Of a stretch of 64,000 bases of DNA, positions 1 through 8,957 are shown in pieces; the stretch's first letter is position 1, and each line of letters opens with the position of its first letter. The position numbers and the translations under genes are program-made. Origin of the DNA: Psychrobacter sp. 28M-43 (lineage in GTDB: Bacteria; Pseudomonadota; Gammaproteobacteria; Pseudomonadales; Moraxellaceae); the NCBI RefSeq assembly GCF_014770435.1, contig NZ_CP061739.1, forward strand, positions 1,984,001-2,048,000, written 5' to 3'. Below the pieces are notes generated by a model, which had not been told where the DNA came from, made no database searches, and saw only the letters and a program-made list of their open reading frames with translations.

Positions 1-164
1 CGCTGCTTGTACTCATCGCTCAGACTTGAGTTGTTGATATTAAAACGCAGGTGAATGGCAGAAGATACTTTGTTGACATTCTGCCCACCTGCGCCTTGCG
101 CTCGTATGGCGCTGATCTCTACCTCATTATCATTGAGGCTAATATTATTATTAATGAAAATCAT
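1..164 (-). CDS. arfB: ArfB-type peptidyl-tRNA hydrolase, N-terminal part (cut by window edge)
   Basis: The reverse strand reads from an ATG at 164 into the left edge, giving about 54 residues. It contains [12 protein letters not shown], the GGQ loop of release-factor-like domains. The very short N-terminus before GGQ matches ArfB/YaeJ, which rescues stalled ribosomes by hydrolysing peptidyl-tRNA without a stop codon, rather than RF1 or RF2, which carry long N-terminal domains. The basic C-terminal tail expected for ArfB lies outside the window. Confidence 0.85.
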   Translation of the reverse strand, partial: MIFINNNISLNDNEVEISAIRAQGAGGQNVNKVSSAIHLRFNINNSSLSDEYKQ

Positions 165-293
165 AGTTTGCTTTTATCGAATATGAATAGATATGGTTTA
201 TGATAAAGCATTATATAGTCAATCCTATATAAATTAGGTACGGTGTCAGTCTCGCTTAGTATACTGCTTGTAATACTTCTACTCGGCTTTCTA

Positions 294-463
294 GGGCGTG
301 TCCTCGTTTTAAAAATGGTGATAAAAATGAGATAAATCGCAGTCAAACAAGGAAAATAGCGCAGATAATATCGAGATATTAGTCAGCTATTTGACGCCAT
401 TTGGCAAGATTTAGCCATTTTTAACCCATTTAGATAACTATCGATTGAATTGAGGACACGCCC
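294..463. mobile_element. MITE-like element with 12-bp terminal inverted repeats and TA flanks
   Basis: GGGCGTGTCCTC at 294-305 is the exact reverse complement of GAGGACACGCCC at 452-463. Both ends are flanked by TA (292-293 and 464-465) inside CTAG, so the perfect symmetry spans 291-305 and 452-466. A second nested inverted pair is at 309-318 and 415-424. The 170-bp element carries no transposase. TA duplication within CTAG is typical of the IS630/Tc1-mariner group, so it is probably a non-autonomous derivative mobilised in trans (inference). Confidence 0.7.
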
Positions 464-521
464 TAGTATCCAAATTATATTGAACCGACTGCTTATATTT
501 AACTGAATATGGATTGGTCTG

Positions 522-1388
522 CTACTTTGCCAACAGTTGACGACTGCGCTCAATCACTGGCGCATCTACCATCTCGCCATCTATTTTGAATACTGCCTGC
601 CCGCTCCGCTTATATTCTTCAATCACACGCTGTGCAAATAACAAGGCCTCATCTGTTGGTTGCAATGTTTGTTGGACAACTGCCACTTGCTTGGGATGGA
701 TACATAGCATTCCTGACATCCCCATTTGTGACCATAGCTGTACTCGCTCGCTCAGTCCAACTTCATTGTTGAAGTCAGGATAAATGGTATCGATGGGTGG
801 CGATAATTGGTGCACTTTTGACGTCAGGATTAGTTGATAGCGAATTTGATTGGCGATGATATCTGCGGCAGGCGTTCCTACTTGTACTTGCAAATCATTG
901 CACAGATCTAAAAATCCATAACTAAACGCGGCTAGCCCGACTGCTTTTGCCATACTATCGATTTGATATAATCCAATCGCACTCTCAATCAGTGCAATCA
1001 CAGGTAAATTGGTAAGCTGATGCACGCTTTCTATATCATCTATTTGCTCGGCTTTAGCCAATAACACGCCAGCCAAATTAGGCATCTTCTGACAAAGCAC
1101 GATGTCTTTGAAAAATTCTTCGCTACCTGCCTTATTAATACGCACCCAAATTGGCTGATAATCTGCACTATCATAATATTGTTGTAATGCTTCGCGTGCG
1201 GATGCTTTATCCTCTGGCGCAACGGCATCCTCTAAATCCACAATAACCGCATCTGCACCACTAGCAAAGGCTTTCGCTACTCTATCGATGCGAGTCGCTG
1301 GCACAAACAGCCATGTTTTATTTTGAGAAATCGTATTTATTTTATTGTGGATAATTGAATCCATGCGTGACTCCATCATATTGTCCAA
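522..1388 (-). CDS. HpcH/HpaI aldolase / citrate lyase beta-like protein (CoA-ester lyase)
   Basis: This 288-residue protein has the CitE/HpcH TIM-barrel pattern: KTWLFVPATR near residue 24, GADAVIVDLEDAV near 45-56 and WVRIN near 81. ALIESAIG near 132 and FGFLDLCNDL supply the expected Mg-binding Glu and Asp. The length fits stand-alone CitE-like enzymes, which cleave or hydrolyse malyl-CoA, citramalyl-CoA or similar thioesters. No citrate lyase alpha or gamma subunit is nearby, so it is unlikely to be part of citrate lyase. A terminator at 1504-1537 separates it from the acyl-CoA operon upstream, so it probably has its own promoter. A second in-frame Met at residue 9 could be the start. Substrate unknown. 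Confidence 0.8.
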   Translation of the reverse strand: MDNMMESRMDSIIHNKINTISQNKTWLFVPATRIDRVAKAFASGADAVIVDLEDAVAPEDKASAREALQQYYDSADYQPIWVRINKAGSEEFFKDIVLCQKMPNLAGVLLAKAEQIDDIESVHQLTNLPVIALIESAIGLYQIDSMAKAVGLAAFSYGFLDLCNDLQVQVGTPAADIIANQIRYQLILTSKVHQLSPPIDTIYPDFNNEVGLSERVQLWSQMGMSGMLCIHPKQVAVVQQTLQPTDEALLFAQRVIEEYKRSGQAVFKIDGEMVDAPVIERSRQLLAK

Positions 1389-1503
1389 GTAGCTATTAGC
1401 ATATTTATTATGCCACTATACAGCTGATGCTCATTTAAAATTAGCAATTTATTCGATAGTGCAAAACCAAGATTACTTAGACACTCCATCAAAAACCCAA
1501 ATC

Positions 1504-1537
1504 AAAAAAACCGCATGAAATAATTATTCATGCGGTT
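1504..1537 (-). terminator. Rho-independent terminator of the acyl-CoA operon
   Basis: Arms CCGCATGAA (1511-1519) and TTCATGCGG (1527-1535) pair around a 7-base loop. Read leftward, the stem is followed by a run of seven T residues. It sits downstream of the SDR gene ending at 1709 and upstream of the CitE-like gene. Confidence 0.75.
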
Positions 1538-1588
1538 CTTGAGTCTCATGCAGTTTTAAACAATTACTTTCTTATCTAACCTATGTCT

Positions 1589-1696
1589 TATAGTCGATTC
1601 AATTTAAAAGTAGTACAAGGCAACCGAGTGTAGATGTATATGTAATACTTCAAGCGAGGTTAACGCTGTAATACTTTTTATAGTGGAATGACTATA
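1589..1696. repeat. Short intergenic repeat with imperfect TATAGTC termini
   Basis: The 108-bp segment begins TATAGTCGATTC and ends GAATGACTATA, which are near reverse complements apart from one inserted base. It lies between the operon terminator and the SDR stop codon and has no reading frame. The layout suggests a second MITE-like or dispersed intergenic repeat. No other copy was seen in this window, so mobility is not demonstrated. Confidence 0.4.
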
Positions 1697-1708
1697 TAGA
1701 TTATCTAA

Positions 1709-2473
1709 TTAAGCTAGCATGCCACCATCGACAACGATAGTCGCGCCTGTGGTATAGCTTGAGGCATCCGACACTAGATACAATACCGTACCAGCCATTT
1801 CATCAGGTTCAGCCACACGTCCTAGCGGAATTGAGTGTAGCGCCATTTTTAAGACTTTATCATTGGTCGTCAATGCAGAGGCAAACTTAGTATCCGTCAA
1901 ACCTGGCAATAGCGCATTAACACGGATGTTAAGTGGGCCACATTCTTTAGCAAATGCTTTGGTCATGCTAATGACTGCCGCTTTGGTAATTGAGTAGATA
2001 CCTTGCTTATCGCCTGCTACTAAGCCGTTAACCGATGCGGTATTCAAGATGACACCGCCACCCTGCTCTTTCATCATTTTGCCAGCGGCCGTCGACATAA
2101 AGAAGTAACCACGGATATTAACTTCAACCGTTTTATCAAAGGCGGCTAAATCCGTATCCAAGATATGGCCATAGTAAGGGTTGGCTGCAGCGTTATTGAC
2201 TAAGATATCGATTTGACCAAACTCACTTTTGATATGCTCAAAAATTGCGTCAATTTGCTCCATGTCTCCTACGTGACAAGCAAAAGCACTAGCCTTATGA
2301 CCGTCAGCTTTGATGCTATCAGCGACTGCTTGGCAAGCATCGATTTTGCGGCTAGATACGATAACGTGTGCGCCTCTTGATGCCAATAGACGGGCAATAG
2401 ACTCACCAATACCACGGCTAGCACCAGTTACTAGAGCAACCTTACCGGTTAAATCAAATAAATCTTTCATCAT
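1709..2473 (-). CDS. SDR family oxidoreductase
   Basis: A 254-residue classical short-chain dehydrogenase. The NAD(P) motif TGASRGIG is at residues 16-23, NNAA near 93, and the catalytic residues are Ser147, Tyr160 and Lys164 (YSITK). The C-terminal VVDGGMLA is typical of the family. It is the last gene of a leftward operon with an acyl-CoA dehydrogenase, so oxidation of a hydroxyacyl-CoA or related alcohol is a reasonable inference. Ser42-Arg43 after the second beta strand hints at NADP preference. AAGGA lies close upstream of the ATG. Exact substrate unknown. Confidence 0.85.
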   Translation of the reverse strand: MMKDLFDLTGKVALVTGASRGIGESIARLLASRGAHVIVSSRKIDACQAVADSIKADGHKASAFACHVGDMEQIDAIFEHIKSEFGQIDILVNNAAANPYYGHILDTDLAAFDKTVEVNIRGYFFMSTAAGKMMKEQGGGVILNTASVNGLVAGDKQGIYSITKAAVISMTKAFAKECGPLNIRVNALLPGLTDTKFASALTTNDKVLKMALHSIPLGRVAEPDEMAGTVLYLVSDASSYTTGATIVVDGGMLA

Positions 2474-2631
2474 TATTCCTTATATTTTTATAAACTTTAT
2501 ATTTTCGATAATTTTTGAGCGCTAAATTCATGTATCTAAAATCAGATAACTGAACGCAGATAATCGCTGTCATAACTAACAGCGATTATCGAGCACTAAT
2601 GAACTGAACAAAGAGCGCTCAACTATTACGG

Positions 2632-3414
2632 TTACGCTAGCATACCACCATCTAAGGTGAAGGCATGACCATTCATAAAGCTGCTTTCATCACTGGCAAG
2701 CCACGCAATAGCACTAGAGATTTCACTGACGTTTCCTAGGCGGCGCAGTGGACTGGCCTTTATCGTTGCTTGCTGCGTACGCTCATCCATGGTTGCCATA
2801 GTATTGCGAACCATTGGCGTATCAATGAAGCTTGGGCATACAGCGTTAAAACGAATATTGGCGCGAGCATACTCATGGGCGGCAGACTTGGTCAGACCCA
2901 TGACCCCATGTTTAGCCGCACTATAGGCTGAAATCATAGGCGCTGAACGCAAACCTGCAATAGAGGCGACGTTGATCACATGACCACCGCCATTAGGTAT
3001 CATACAATTTACCGCAGCACGCATACAGTGCCAAACGCCTTTTAAATTCACGGCGATATTACGATCAAAGTCGTCATCGCTTAGCTCGTGCATTGGCGAA
3101 GGCTTGTGATCGATACCAGCATTGTTTACCACAACATCTAGGCCACCAAGCGTTTCTACTGCAAAATCAAACAACGCACGCACTTCATCACCACTGGTCA
3201 CGTCCACTTTTTTGAAGACGATACTGTTGCCAGCATCTTGACCTTGTTTGGCAACCGCTTCGCCCATTTCTTCTGCCATATCACCAATGACGACTTTTGC
3301 GCCGCGACTGGCTAGCAACAACGCACTTGCTGCACCGATGCCTGATGCACCGCCCGTGATCAAAATTCGTTTGCCAGCTACATCTGATGCAATTCCATTT
3401 GTATTCAGTGTCAT
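2632..3414 (-). CDS. SDR family oxidoreductase (second of pair)
   Basis: This 260-residue classical SDR has TGGASGIG at residues 20-27, NNAG at 97-100, and catalytic Ser151, Tyr164 and Lys168. Asp45 after the second beta strand (VVIGD) suggests NAD preference, unlike the SDR at 1709. Its start lies only 3 bases after the stop of the MDR reductase, which indicates translational coupling. Both SDRs end in a shared DGGMLA motif, but their internal sequences differ too much for a recent duplication. Likely a 3-hydroxyacyl-CoA or alcohol dehydrogenase of the operon's pathway (inference). Confidence 0.85.
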   Translation of the reverse strand: MTLNTNGIASDVAGKRILITGGASGIGAASALLLASRGAKVVIGDMAEEMGEAVAKQGQDAGNSIVFKKVDVTSGDEVRALFDFAVETLGGLDVVVNNAGIDHKPSPMHELSDDDFDRNIAVNLKGVWHCMRAAVNCMIPNGGGHVINVASIAGLRSAPMISAYSAAKHGVMGLTKSAAHEYARANIRFNAVCPSFIDTPMVRNTMATMDERTQQATIKASPLRRLGNVSEISSAIAWLASDESSFMNGHAFTLDGGMLA

Positions 3415-3417
3415 GAT

Positions 3418-4425
3418 CTATCCCTCTACCTTAAGTACTAGTTTGCCGAAATTTTCACCGTTAAAGAGCATCATCAAAGTATCAGGGAACGTCTCGATAC
3501 CTTCAACGATATGGTCTTTTACTTTCATATCACCTGACTGAATCCAGCCAGCAATCTCTTTCATAGCGATTGGATATTCTTTGATATTATCGAATACTAC
3601 GATGCCTTCCATGCGAGCACGATTGACCAATAATGATAAATAGTTCGATGGGCCTTTTACTGCTGTGGTGTTGTTATATTGGCTGATAGCCCCGCAAATA
3701 ACGATACGCGCATGTAGATTAATCTGGGTAAGCACGTCATTTAAGATATCACCGCCTACGTTGTCAAAGTACACATCGACGCCGTCTGGACAGGTTTTCT
3801 TTAGGGCTTTTTTCACATCTTCGTTTTTGTAATCAATCGTCGCATCAAACCCAAGCTCATCGACCAAGAACTTGCATTTCTCAGCACCGCCCGCGATACC
3901 AACGACACGGCAGCCTTTAATTTTGGCAATCTGACCAACCAAGCTACCAACCGCACCAGCAGCTCCTGATACCACTACCGTTTCGCCTGCTTTTGGCTGA
4001 CCCGTTTTTAGGAGACCGAAATACCCTGTCATCCCTGGCATACCGAGTACGCCTAAGTAATAAGACAGCGGCGCTAGATTTGGATCAACTTTATGTAGAC
4101 CTGTGCCATCACTGACGGCATAGGATTGCACGCCATCGTGACCTGCGACATAGTCACCTACTGCAAATTTCTCATGCTTACTTTCAATCACTTCACCCAC
4201 AGTACCGGCGCGCATAACTTCACCAATTTGTACTGGCGCGATATAAGATTTGGCATCGTTCAACCAACCACGCATCGCCGGATCGATAGAGATGTATTCA
4301 ACCTTAATCAGTAGCTGACCATCGGTAATCGTCGGTATTTCTGTCTCGGTATAATCCCAAGTTTCAGCGCTTGGCTCGCCTACTGGTCTTGCTTTTAGGC
4401 GCCATTGTTTGTTTATCGTTGTCAT
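3418..4425 (-). CDS. NADP-dependent MDR oxidoreductase (CurA / leukotriene B4 dehydrogenase-like)
   Basis: A 335-residue zinc-free medium-chain reductase. It has the family N-terminus with SIDPAMRGW near residue 47, a nucleotide-binding SGAAGAVG at 153-160, and the downstream KCKFL...LGFDATIDYK segment of the PTGR/CurA group. These enzymes reduce the double bond of alpha,beta-unsaturated carbonyls with NADPH. It sits 22 bases after the acyl-CoA dehydrogenase stop and 3 bases before the next SDR start, so the three genes are probably one transcript. A role in reducing enoyl intermediates is inferred from context. Confidence 0.85.
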   Translation of the reverse strand: MTTINKQWRLKARPVGEPSAETWDYTETEIPTITDGQLLIKVEYISIDPAMRGWLNDAKSYIAPVQIGEVMRAGTVGEVIESKHEKFAVGDYVAGHDGVQSYAVSDGTGLHKVDPNLAPLSYYLGVLGMPGMTGYFGLLKTGQPKAGETVVVSGAAGAVGSLVGQIAKIKGCRVVGIAGGAEKCKFLVDELGFDATIDYKNEDVKKALKKTCPDGVDVYFDNVGGDILNDVLTQINLHARIVICGAISQYNNTTAVKGPSNYLSLLVNRARMEGIVVFDNIKEYPIAMKEIAGWIQSGDMKVKDHIVEGIETFPDTLMMLFNGENFGKLVLKVEG

Positions 4426-4447
4426 GTCTCTTTCCTTAGAGTTGTCC

Positions 4448-6253
4448 TTAGAACCAGTCCGCTTGCATATCAGTGCAAACCGAGTTGGTGTTGGTTAATA
4501 ATTCGATGTCGCGTTTAACTAATGGTAGTTCCCAATCGATGAAGTATTTGGCCGCTTGTATCTTGCCTTTGTAGAAGTTCTGCTGCTCGACATCTTGCGT
4601 CGTACTTAGTAGCTGCTCGGCTTTACTGGCTTGGCGAATCCAAATCCAGCTCAGTACAATTGAGGCAAAAATATTCATTAGTGCTTGAGCATTACCAGTC
4701 AATGTCAGCGCTTCTTCTGTCTGCAGTACTTTGCCCAAATGCACGAGCACTTCATGCAACTGACCCATATAAGGCATCAGCTTGCCTGCAAGTTGTGCGC
4801 TCTCGGGCGTAGTGATTCTTTCTAAATCTTGTGTAATTTCACGTTTTAGGATTTGAATGCCTAACCCACCTTTTTGCCATAACTTGCGGAATGACAAATC
4901 TAGCGCCTGCACACCATTTGTGCCTTCATGGATAGGATTGAGACGATTGTCACGCCAAAACTGCTCAGCCTGATATTCACGCGTATAGCCTGCGCCGCCT
5001 AGAACTTGAATACCTAAGTCATTGGCTTTTGGGCCATATTCAGATGGCCATGCTTTTAGCACTGGGGTTAGCAAATCTAATAGTTCGGTTAGCTCGTTTT
5101 TTAATGTTTCGTCTTCACAAGTATTGATACGGTCAATTAGGTTTGAGCCGTATAAGCACAATGAGATGCCACCTTCAGAATAGGCTTTTTGTGCCAATAG
5201 CATGCGCTTTACGTCACCATGCTGAATAATAGCCGTTGCATCATCTTCAGGCTTATTATTTGGCGCAATGCGACCTTGTGTACGGTCTTTGGCATAATCT
5301 AGCGAATACTGATAGCCGCGATAACCAATCATAGAAGCACCAAAACCAACTGCGATACGTGCCTCATTCATCATCTTGAACATATAACGCAAGCCAAAAT
5401 GCTCTTCGCCGATCAAATAACCATGACAATCGCCTTCATCGCCGAAGCTCAATGCCGTAGAAGTCGCACCTCTATAACCAAGCTTATGAATCAGTCCAGT
5501 CAGATGTACATCATTACGCTCGCCTACAGACATATCATCGTTCAAGCGATACTTAGGTACGGCAAATAAAGAGATACCTTTGACGCCACCTGGGCCACCT
5601 GGCACTTTGGCCAATACCAAATGCACGATATTGTCAGACAGCTCATGATCACCTGCTGAGATATAAATCTTGCTGCCTTTGACACGGTACGAGCCGTCAT
5701 CTTGTTTTACAGCAATAGTTTTGATATCAGCAAGCGATGAACCTGCATGCGGCTCAGTCAGTGCCATGGTGCCAGTAAATTCACCTGTCAGCATGCGCGG
5801 CATAAAGGCTGCTTTGATATCGTCACTAGCAAAATGCGAGATGACGTTGATTGCCGCAGTGGTCAAAAATGGATAGGCAGTCGTTGATGGATTGGCTGCC
5901 ATAAAGTAGCCTGCCACAGCAGTCATAACCGTCTCAGGTAACTGCATGCCGCCGTCTTCAAAACTATAACGACCTGCGATAAAGCCAGACTCACGGAACG
6001 CATCAAAAGCGACTTTCACATCGTTTATCATGCTGACTTTTTTACCATCGAACTGCGGCTCGTTCTTATCTGCAATATGGTTGTGTGGTAAAAATAAATC
6101 TGTCGCAATCTTATTTGCCGTCTCTAATACAGCATCAAATGTCTCGCGGCTATGTTCTGAGAACTTTGCGTGCTCGGTGAGTGATTCTGTGCCTAGTACA
6201 TCATACAATTGAAAAGGTAATTCAAAATCGTTTAGGAGGGTATCTGCGGCCAT
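4448..6253 (-). CDS. Acyl-CoA dehydrogenase, large (DmdC-like) subfamily
   Basis: At 601 residues this is longer than classical acyl-CoA dehydrogenases (about 380) and matches the subfamily with an N-terminal extension and extra C-terminal domain, which includes DmdC. Visible motifs are ALTEPHAGSSLADI (FAD and substrate loop), KGSKIYISAGDHEL, RGATSTALSFGDEG and LGGAGYTREYQAEQFWRD followed by HEGTNG. It should oxidise an acyl-CoA to the 2-enoyl-CoA and pass electrons to ETF. It is the first gene of the leftward operon and lies divergent from the GlxA/AraC regulator. Specific substrate (methylthiopropionyl, medium-chain or branched acyl) cannot be read from sequence. Confidence 0.88.
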   Translation of the reverse strand: MAADTLLNDFELPFQLYDVLGTESLTEHAKFSEHSRETFDAVLETANKIATDLFLPHNHIADKNEPQFDGKKVSMINDVKVAFDAFRESGFIAGRYSFEDGGMQLPETVMTAVAGYFMAANPSTTAYPFLTTAAINVISHFASDDIKAAFMPRMLTGEFTGTMALTEPHAGSSLADIKTIAVKQDDGSYRVKGSKIYISAGDHELSDNIVHLVLAKVPGGPGGVKGISLFAVPKYRLNDDMSVGERNDVHLTGLIHKLGYRGATSTALSFGDEGDCHGYLIGEEHFGLRYMFKMMNEARIAVGFGASMIGYRGYQYSLDYAKDRTQGRIAPNNKPEDDATAIIQHGDVKRMLLAQKAYSEGGISLCLYGSNLIDRINTCEDETLKNELTELLDLLTPVLKAWPSEYGPKANDLGIQVLGGAGYTREYQAEQFWRDNRLNPIHEGTNGVQALDLSFRKLWQKGGLGIQILKREITQDLERITTPESAQLAGKLMPYMGQLHEVLVHLGKVLQTEEALTLTGNAQALMNIFASIVLSWIWIRQASKAEQLLSTTQDVEQQNFYKGKIQAAKYFIDWELPLVKRDIELLTNTNSVCTDMQADWF

Positions 6254-6321
6254 AGTATTCTCATTAACTGATTAAATGTGGTTATCAATTGATATTAGTC
6301 TAATTTGATACTTGTCCGTAT

Positions 6322-6356
6322 TGTCATTTATGACATAATTATGGTCAAATAAGACA
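6322..6356. promoter_or_regulatory. Candidate operator pair between acyl-CoA operon and regulator
   Basis: The palindrome TGTCATTTATGACA (6322-6335) is followed by the related site TGGTCAAATAAGACA (6342-6356). The two centres are about 21 bases apart, close to two helical turns. The pair lies between the divergent start codons at 6253 and 6435. It is a plausible binding site for the AraC-type regulator (inference). Confidence 0.4.
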
Positions 6357-6434
6357 CAAACAGAGTATCTAACTGGTTAAAATCAACCAAGTAATGGCTA
6401 TTTTGGTCAGTACAGCAAAGGAAACGTGTGACTT

Positions 6435-7457
6435 ATGCCCTATTTCAAACCTTTTAAAATGATTATTCTTGGCTTCGATGGTGTGCTCGGTAGTGTACTA
6501 TCTGGCGCATTGGACTTGTTTTCATTCACGGGGGTCAGTTGGCAGCGCTTTTCAAATGAGTCTGTAGAGCCACGATTCAATGTGCAAATCGCAAGCTTGG
6601 GTGGCGGTGATATCAGGTGCAGTAATCGGTTAATCATGCAAGCCCACTGTGATATTCGAGATGTGACAGAGTGCGATTTATTGCTTGTGCCAACCATTGG
6701 CGACTCTATTGATAAGGTATTGACGCAAAACAGTGAGCTGCTGCCACACTTAGTACGGCTTGCAAATACCAAGGCCGATATAGCAAGCAACTGTAGCGGT
6801 GCATTTTTTTTGGCAAAGGCAGGATTATTGGATCATAAGATAGCCACCACGCACTGGGGCTATGCCAATAAGTTTAAGGCAGATTTTCCATTGGTGGACC
6901 TACAAGAGAATCAGTTTGTGACCCATTCAAGAAGCGAGTCAACAAACCAGTCAGGCAATATATTTTGTGCAGCTGGTGGCAGCGCCTTTTATGATTTGGG
7001 GCTATTATTGATTGAGCGATACTGCGGACGAGAGATCTCTACACAAGTGGCAAAAACCCAAATTATTGATAGCAAAAGAGGCAGTCAGAATAGCTATACC
7101 AATGTGACCTTGCACAAGCCGCATTCTGATCATTTGATTAAACAAGTCCAAGAGTATATCGAAGAGAACTTTCAACATTCTTTGCAGGTCAGCAGTTTAG
7201 CCGCTATGGTAAATATTACCCCGCGCACTTTAAATAGGCGCTTTCAGTCCTGTGTGGCAATGCGACCGATTGAGTATATTCAGGCCGTTAGAATTGAACA
7301 AGCCAAACGCTTACTTGAGTTGGGCGATGTATCAATAAAGTCGCTTGCCGATCAAGTAGGTTATGATGATATCTCCTCCTTCACGCGTCTATTTAAACGT
7401 GCGACTGAACTGACACCAAAAGAGTATCAAGATAAGTTTTCGCGGTTGGCTATTTAA
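6435..7457 (+). CDS. GlxA-family transcriptional regulator (DJ-1/PfpI domain plus AraC HTH)
   Basis: A 340-residue protein with two parts. Residues about 8-190 form a DJ-1/PfpI glutamine-amidotransferase-like domain, with the elbow region SNCSGAFFLAKAGLL. Residues about 235-335 form an AraC double helix-turn-helix containing SLAAMVNITPRTLNRRFQ and the YDDISSFTRLFKR signature. Such regulators (GbdR, CdhR and relatives) activate catabolic genes in response to a small metabolite. Divergent placement next to the acyl-CoA dehydrogenase operon suggests it controls that operon. Effector unknown. Confidence 0.88.
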   Translation: MPYFKPFKMIILGFDGVLGSVLSGALDLFSFTGVSWQRFSNESVEPRFNVQIASLGGGDIRCSNRLIMQAHCDIRDVTECDLLLVPTIGDSIDKVLTQNSELLPHLVRLANTKADIASNCSGAFFLAKAGLLDHKIATTHWGYANKFKADFPLVDLQENQFVTHSRSESTNQSGNIFCAAGGSAFYDLGLLLIERYCGREISTQVAKTQIIDSKRGSQNSYTNVTLHKPHSDHLIKQVQEYIEENFQHSLQVSSLAAMVNITPRTLNRRFQSCVAMRPIEYIQAVRIEQAKRLLELGDVSIKSLADQVGYDDISSFTRLFKRATELTPKEYQDKFSRLAI

Positions 7458-7476
7458 AAAGGACAGTGATTAACGT

Positions 7477-8754
7477 TTAAGCAGTCTGCCACAAGCCTTC
7501 TACTTGGATAGCATCAGCTTCAATAGTTGGGTAATCGTTAAATACCAACTGATAGCCGCCATTTGTATTAGGTATGAGCTGGCAAGTTGCTCCCAGCGGA
7601 AAACTGTATTTTTTGCCGATATGACCAAAAGGCATACCACTATATATCGGTAATCCTGTTAGTTCATGTAGTTGGCGAATGACTGTGGCGACATCATAAC
7701 GTTTGTCATAGCTATCCTCACCTGCACCAGACAATGCCCCAAATACAATCGCTTGCTGATTTTTAAAGACACCTGCGAGATATAAGTCATATAACATGCG
7801 CTCAATACGATACGCCTGCTCGCCAACATCTTCTAAAAACACAATGCCACCATCGATACGCGGTAAATACTCACTACCTGCCAGCGCCGATACGACACTT
7901 AAGTTACCACCCCAAATCGTACCAGTTATATTTTTCGGTTCAGCACTTGTCAAAATGCTAGGGAGTTGCTGACTGGTTAAGGTAGCATCCTGTATGCTGA
8001 TAGTTAGATTGGGATTGGTCAGCACTTCAACAAACTGCTGACAGCTGACTTTATCAGGCGCAGTTTTACCAAACTCGCTATAGAGCATTGGCGCGGCAAG
8101 CGAGCTCATTGACCCTTTTGCCAATAGCGCGCACTGAATAGCCGTCACATCACTGAATCCTGCGAGTATCGTGCCGCGCTCCTTCATAATGCGTCCTAGC
8201 GTCGCCCAATCCACCATAGGCAATATGCGCATGGCACCGTAACCACCGCGCACACCTAGCAGTAGTTTTGGCGCGGCTATTGCCCCAGTGGCAAGGTTTT
8301 GAAAATCGCTAGCACGCTGTGAGTCCGTTCCCGCAAAGCGTAAATACTGACGATTGGTAATCGCAGGATTCTCTACTTTAAACCCAGCACAAGCCACACG
8401 ATCCAATGCCAACTGATTACGCTCATCACTACCACCAACGTTGGAGCTGGCAAAAAGTCGCGTCTCAATCGTAGGCGTGATACAACCTGTCTGCGTCAGT
8501 GATTCCTGTGACGTTTGTGATGATGAGCTATCATTCAACAACGAAGTTGGCAGATCATCCTTGGTCAGCTGCGTACTATGACCAGACTCGATAGGGCTGG
8601 CTGCCAGCGCTTGAGAAATACCTTGGCTCGCTAATACCGCTGTGCCTGCACTCACACCGATTCGACATAGAAACTGCCGACGGTTTAGCCCAGATGTTGT
8701 TTCAGTTGCACGATTATTTTTATCATCTGTCCATGCCTGACGCTTAATCCCCAT
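7477..8754 (-). CDS. LD-carboxypeptidase (peptidase family S66) with Tat signal
   Basis: A 425-residue protein. The N-terminus has a twin-arginine motif NRRQFL (Arg25-Arg26) followed by a hydrophobic stretch, so export as a folded protein is likely. The S66 core contains VRGGYGAMRILPMVDW and GFSDVTAI, whose Ser (about 201) is the expected nucleophile. EDVGEQAYRIERML and GHIGKKYSFPLG supply the catalytic Glu and His. The family trims the terminal D-Ala from muropeptide tetrapeptides or cleaves related LD bonds. A Tat leader is unusual because LdcA of E. coli is cytoplasmic. A spacer of about 40 residues rich in Ser and Thr follows the signal. It is convergent with the AraC-type gene. Confidence 0.85.
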   Translation of the reverse strand: MGIKRQAWTDDKNNRATETTSGLNRRQFLCRIGVSAGTAVLASQGISQALAASPIESGHSTQLTKDDLPTSLLNDSSSSQTSQESLTQTGCITPTIETRLFASSNVGGSDERNQLALDRVACAGFKVENPAITNRQYLRFAGTDSQRASDFQNLATGAIAAPKLLLGVRGGYGAMRILPMVDWATLGRIMKERGTILAGFSDVTAIQCALLAKGSMSSLAAPMLYSEFGKTAPDKVSCQQFVEVLTNPNLTISIQDATLTSQQLPSILTSAEPKNITGTIWGGNLSVVSALAGSEYLPRIDGGIVFLEDVGEQAYRIERMLYDLYLAGVFKNQQAIVFGALSGAGEDSYDKRYDVATVIRQLHELTGLPIYSGMPFGHIGKKYSFPLGATCQLIPNTNGGYQLVFNDYPTIEADAIQVEGLWQTA

Positions 8755-8957
8755 ATCTTACTGCTACCTTATCGCTTTTATTTTTATGACTTGTGTTTTT
8801 AGACCTTGTGGCAGCATATTGTAGACGCTTTTCTGACACTGATGGTTGCCTAATCTTTACCGATATTTACTTTTTCGCTACTGAGACACACAATATAGGT
8901 CGATTAGATTTGTTACTGTAAATACAAATTCATCGCAAAAAACAAAAGGCAATAATT

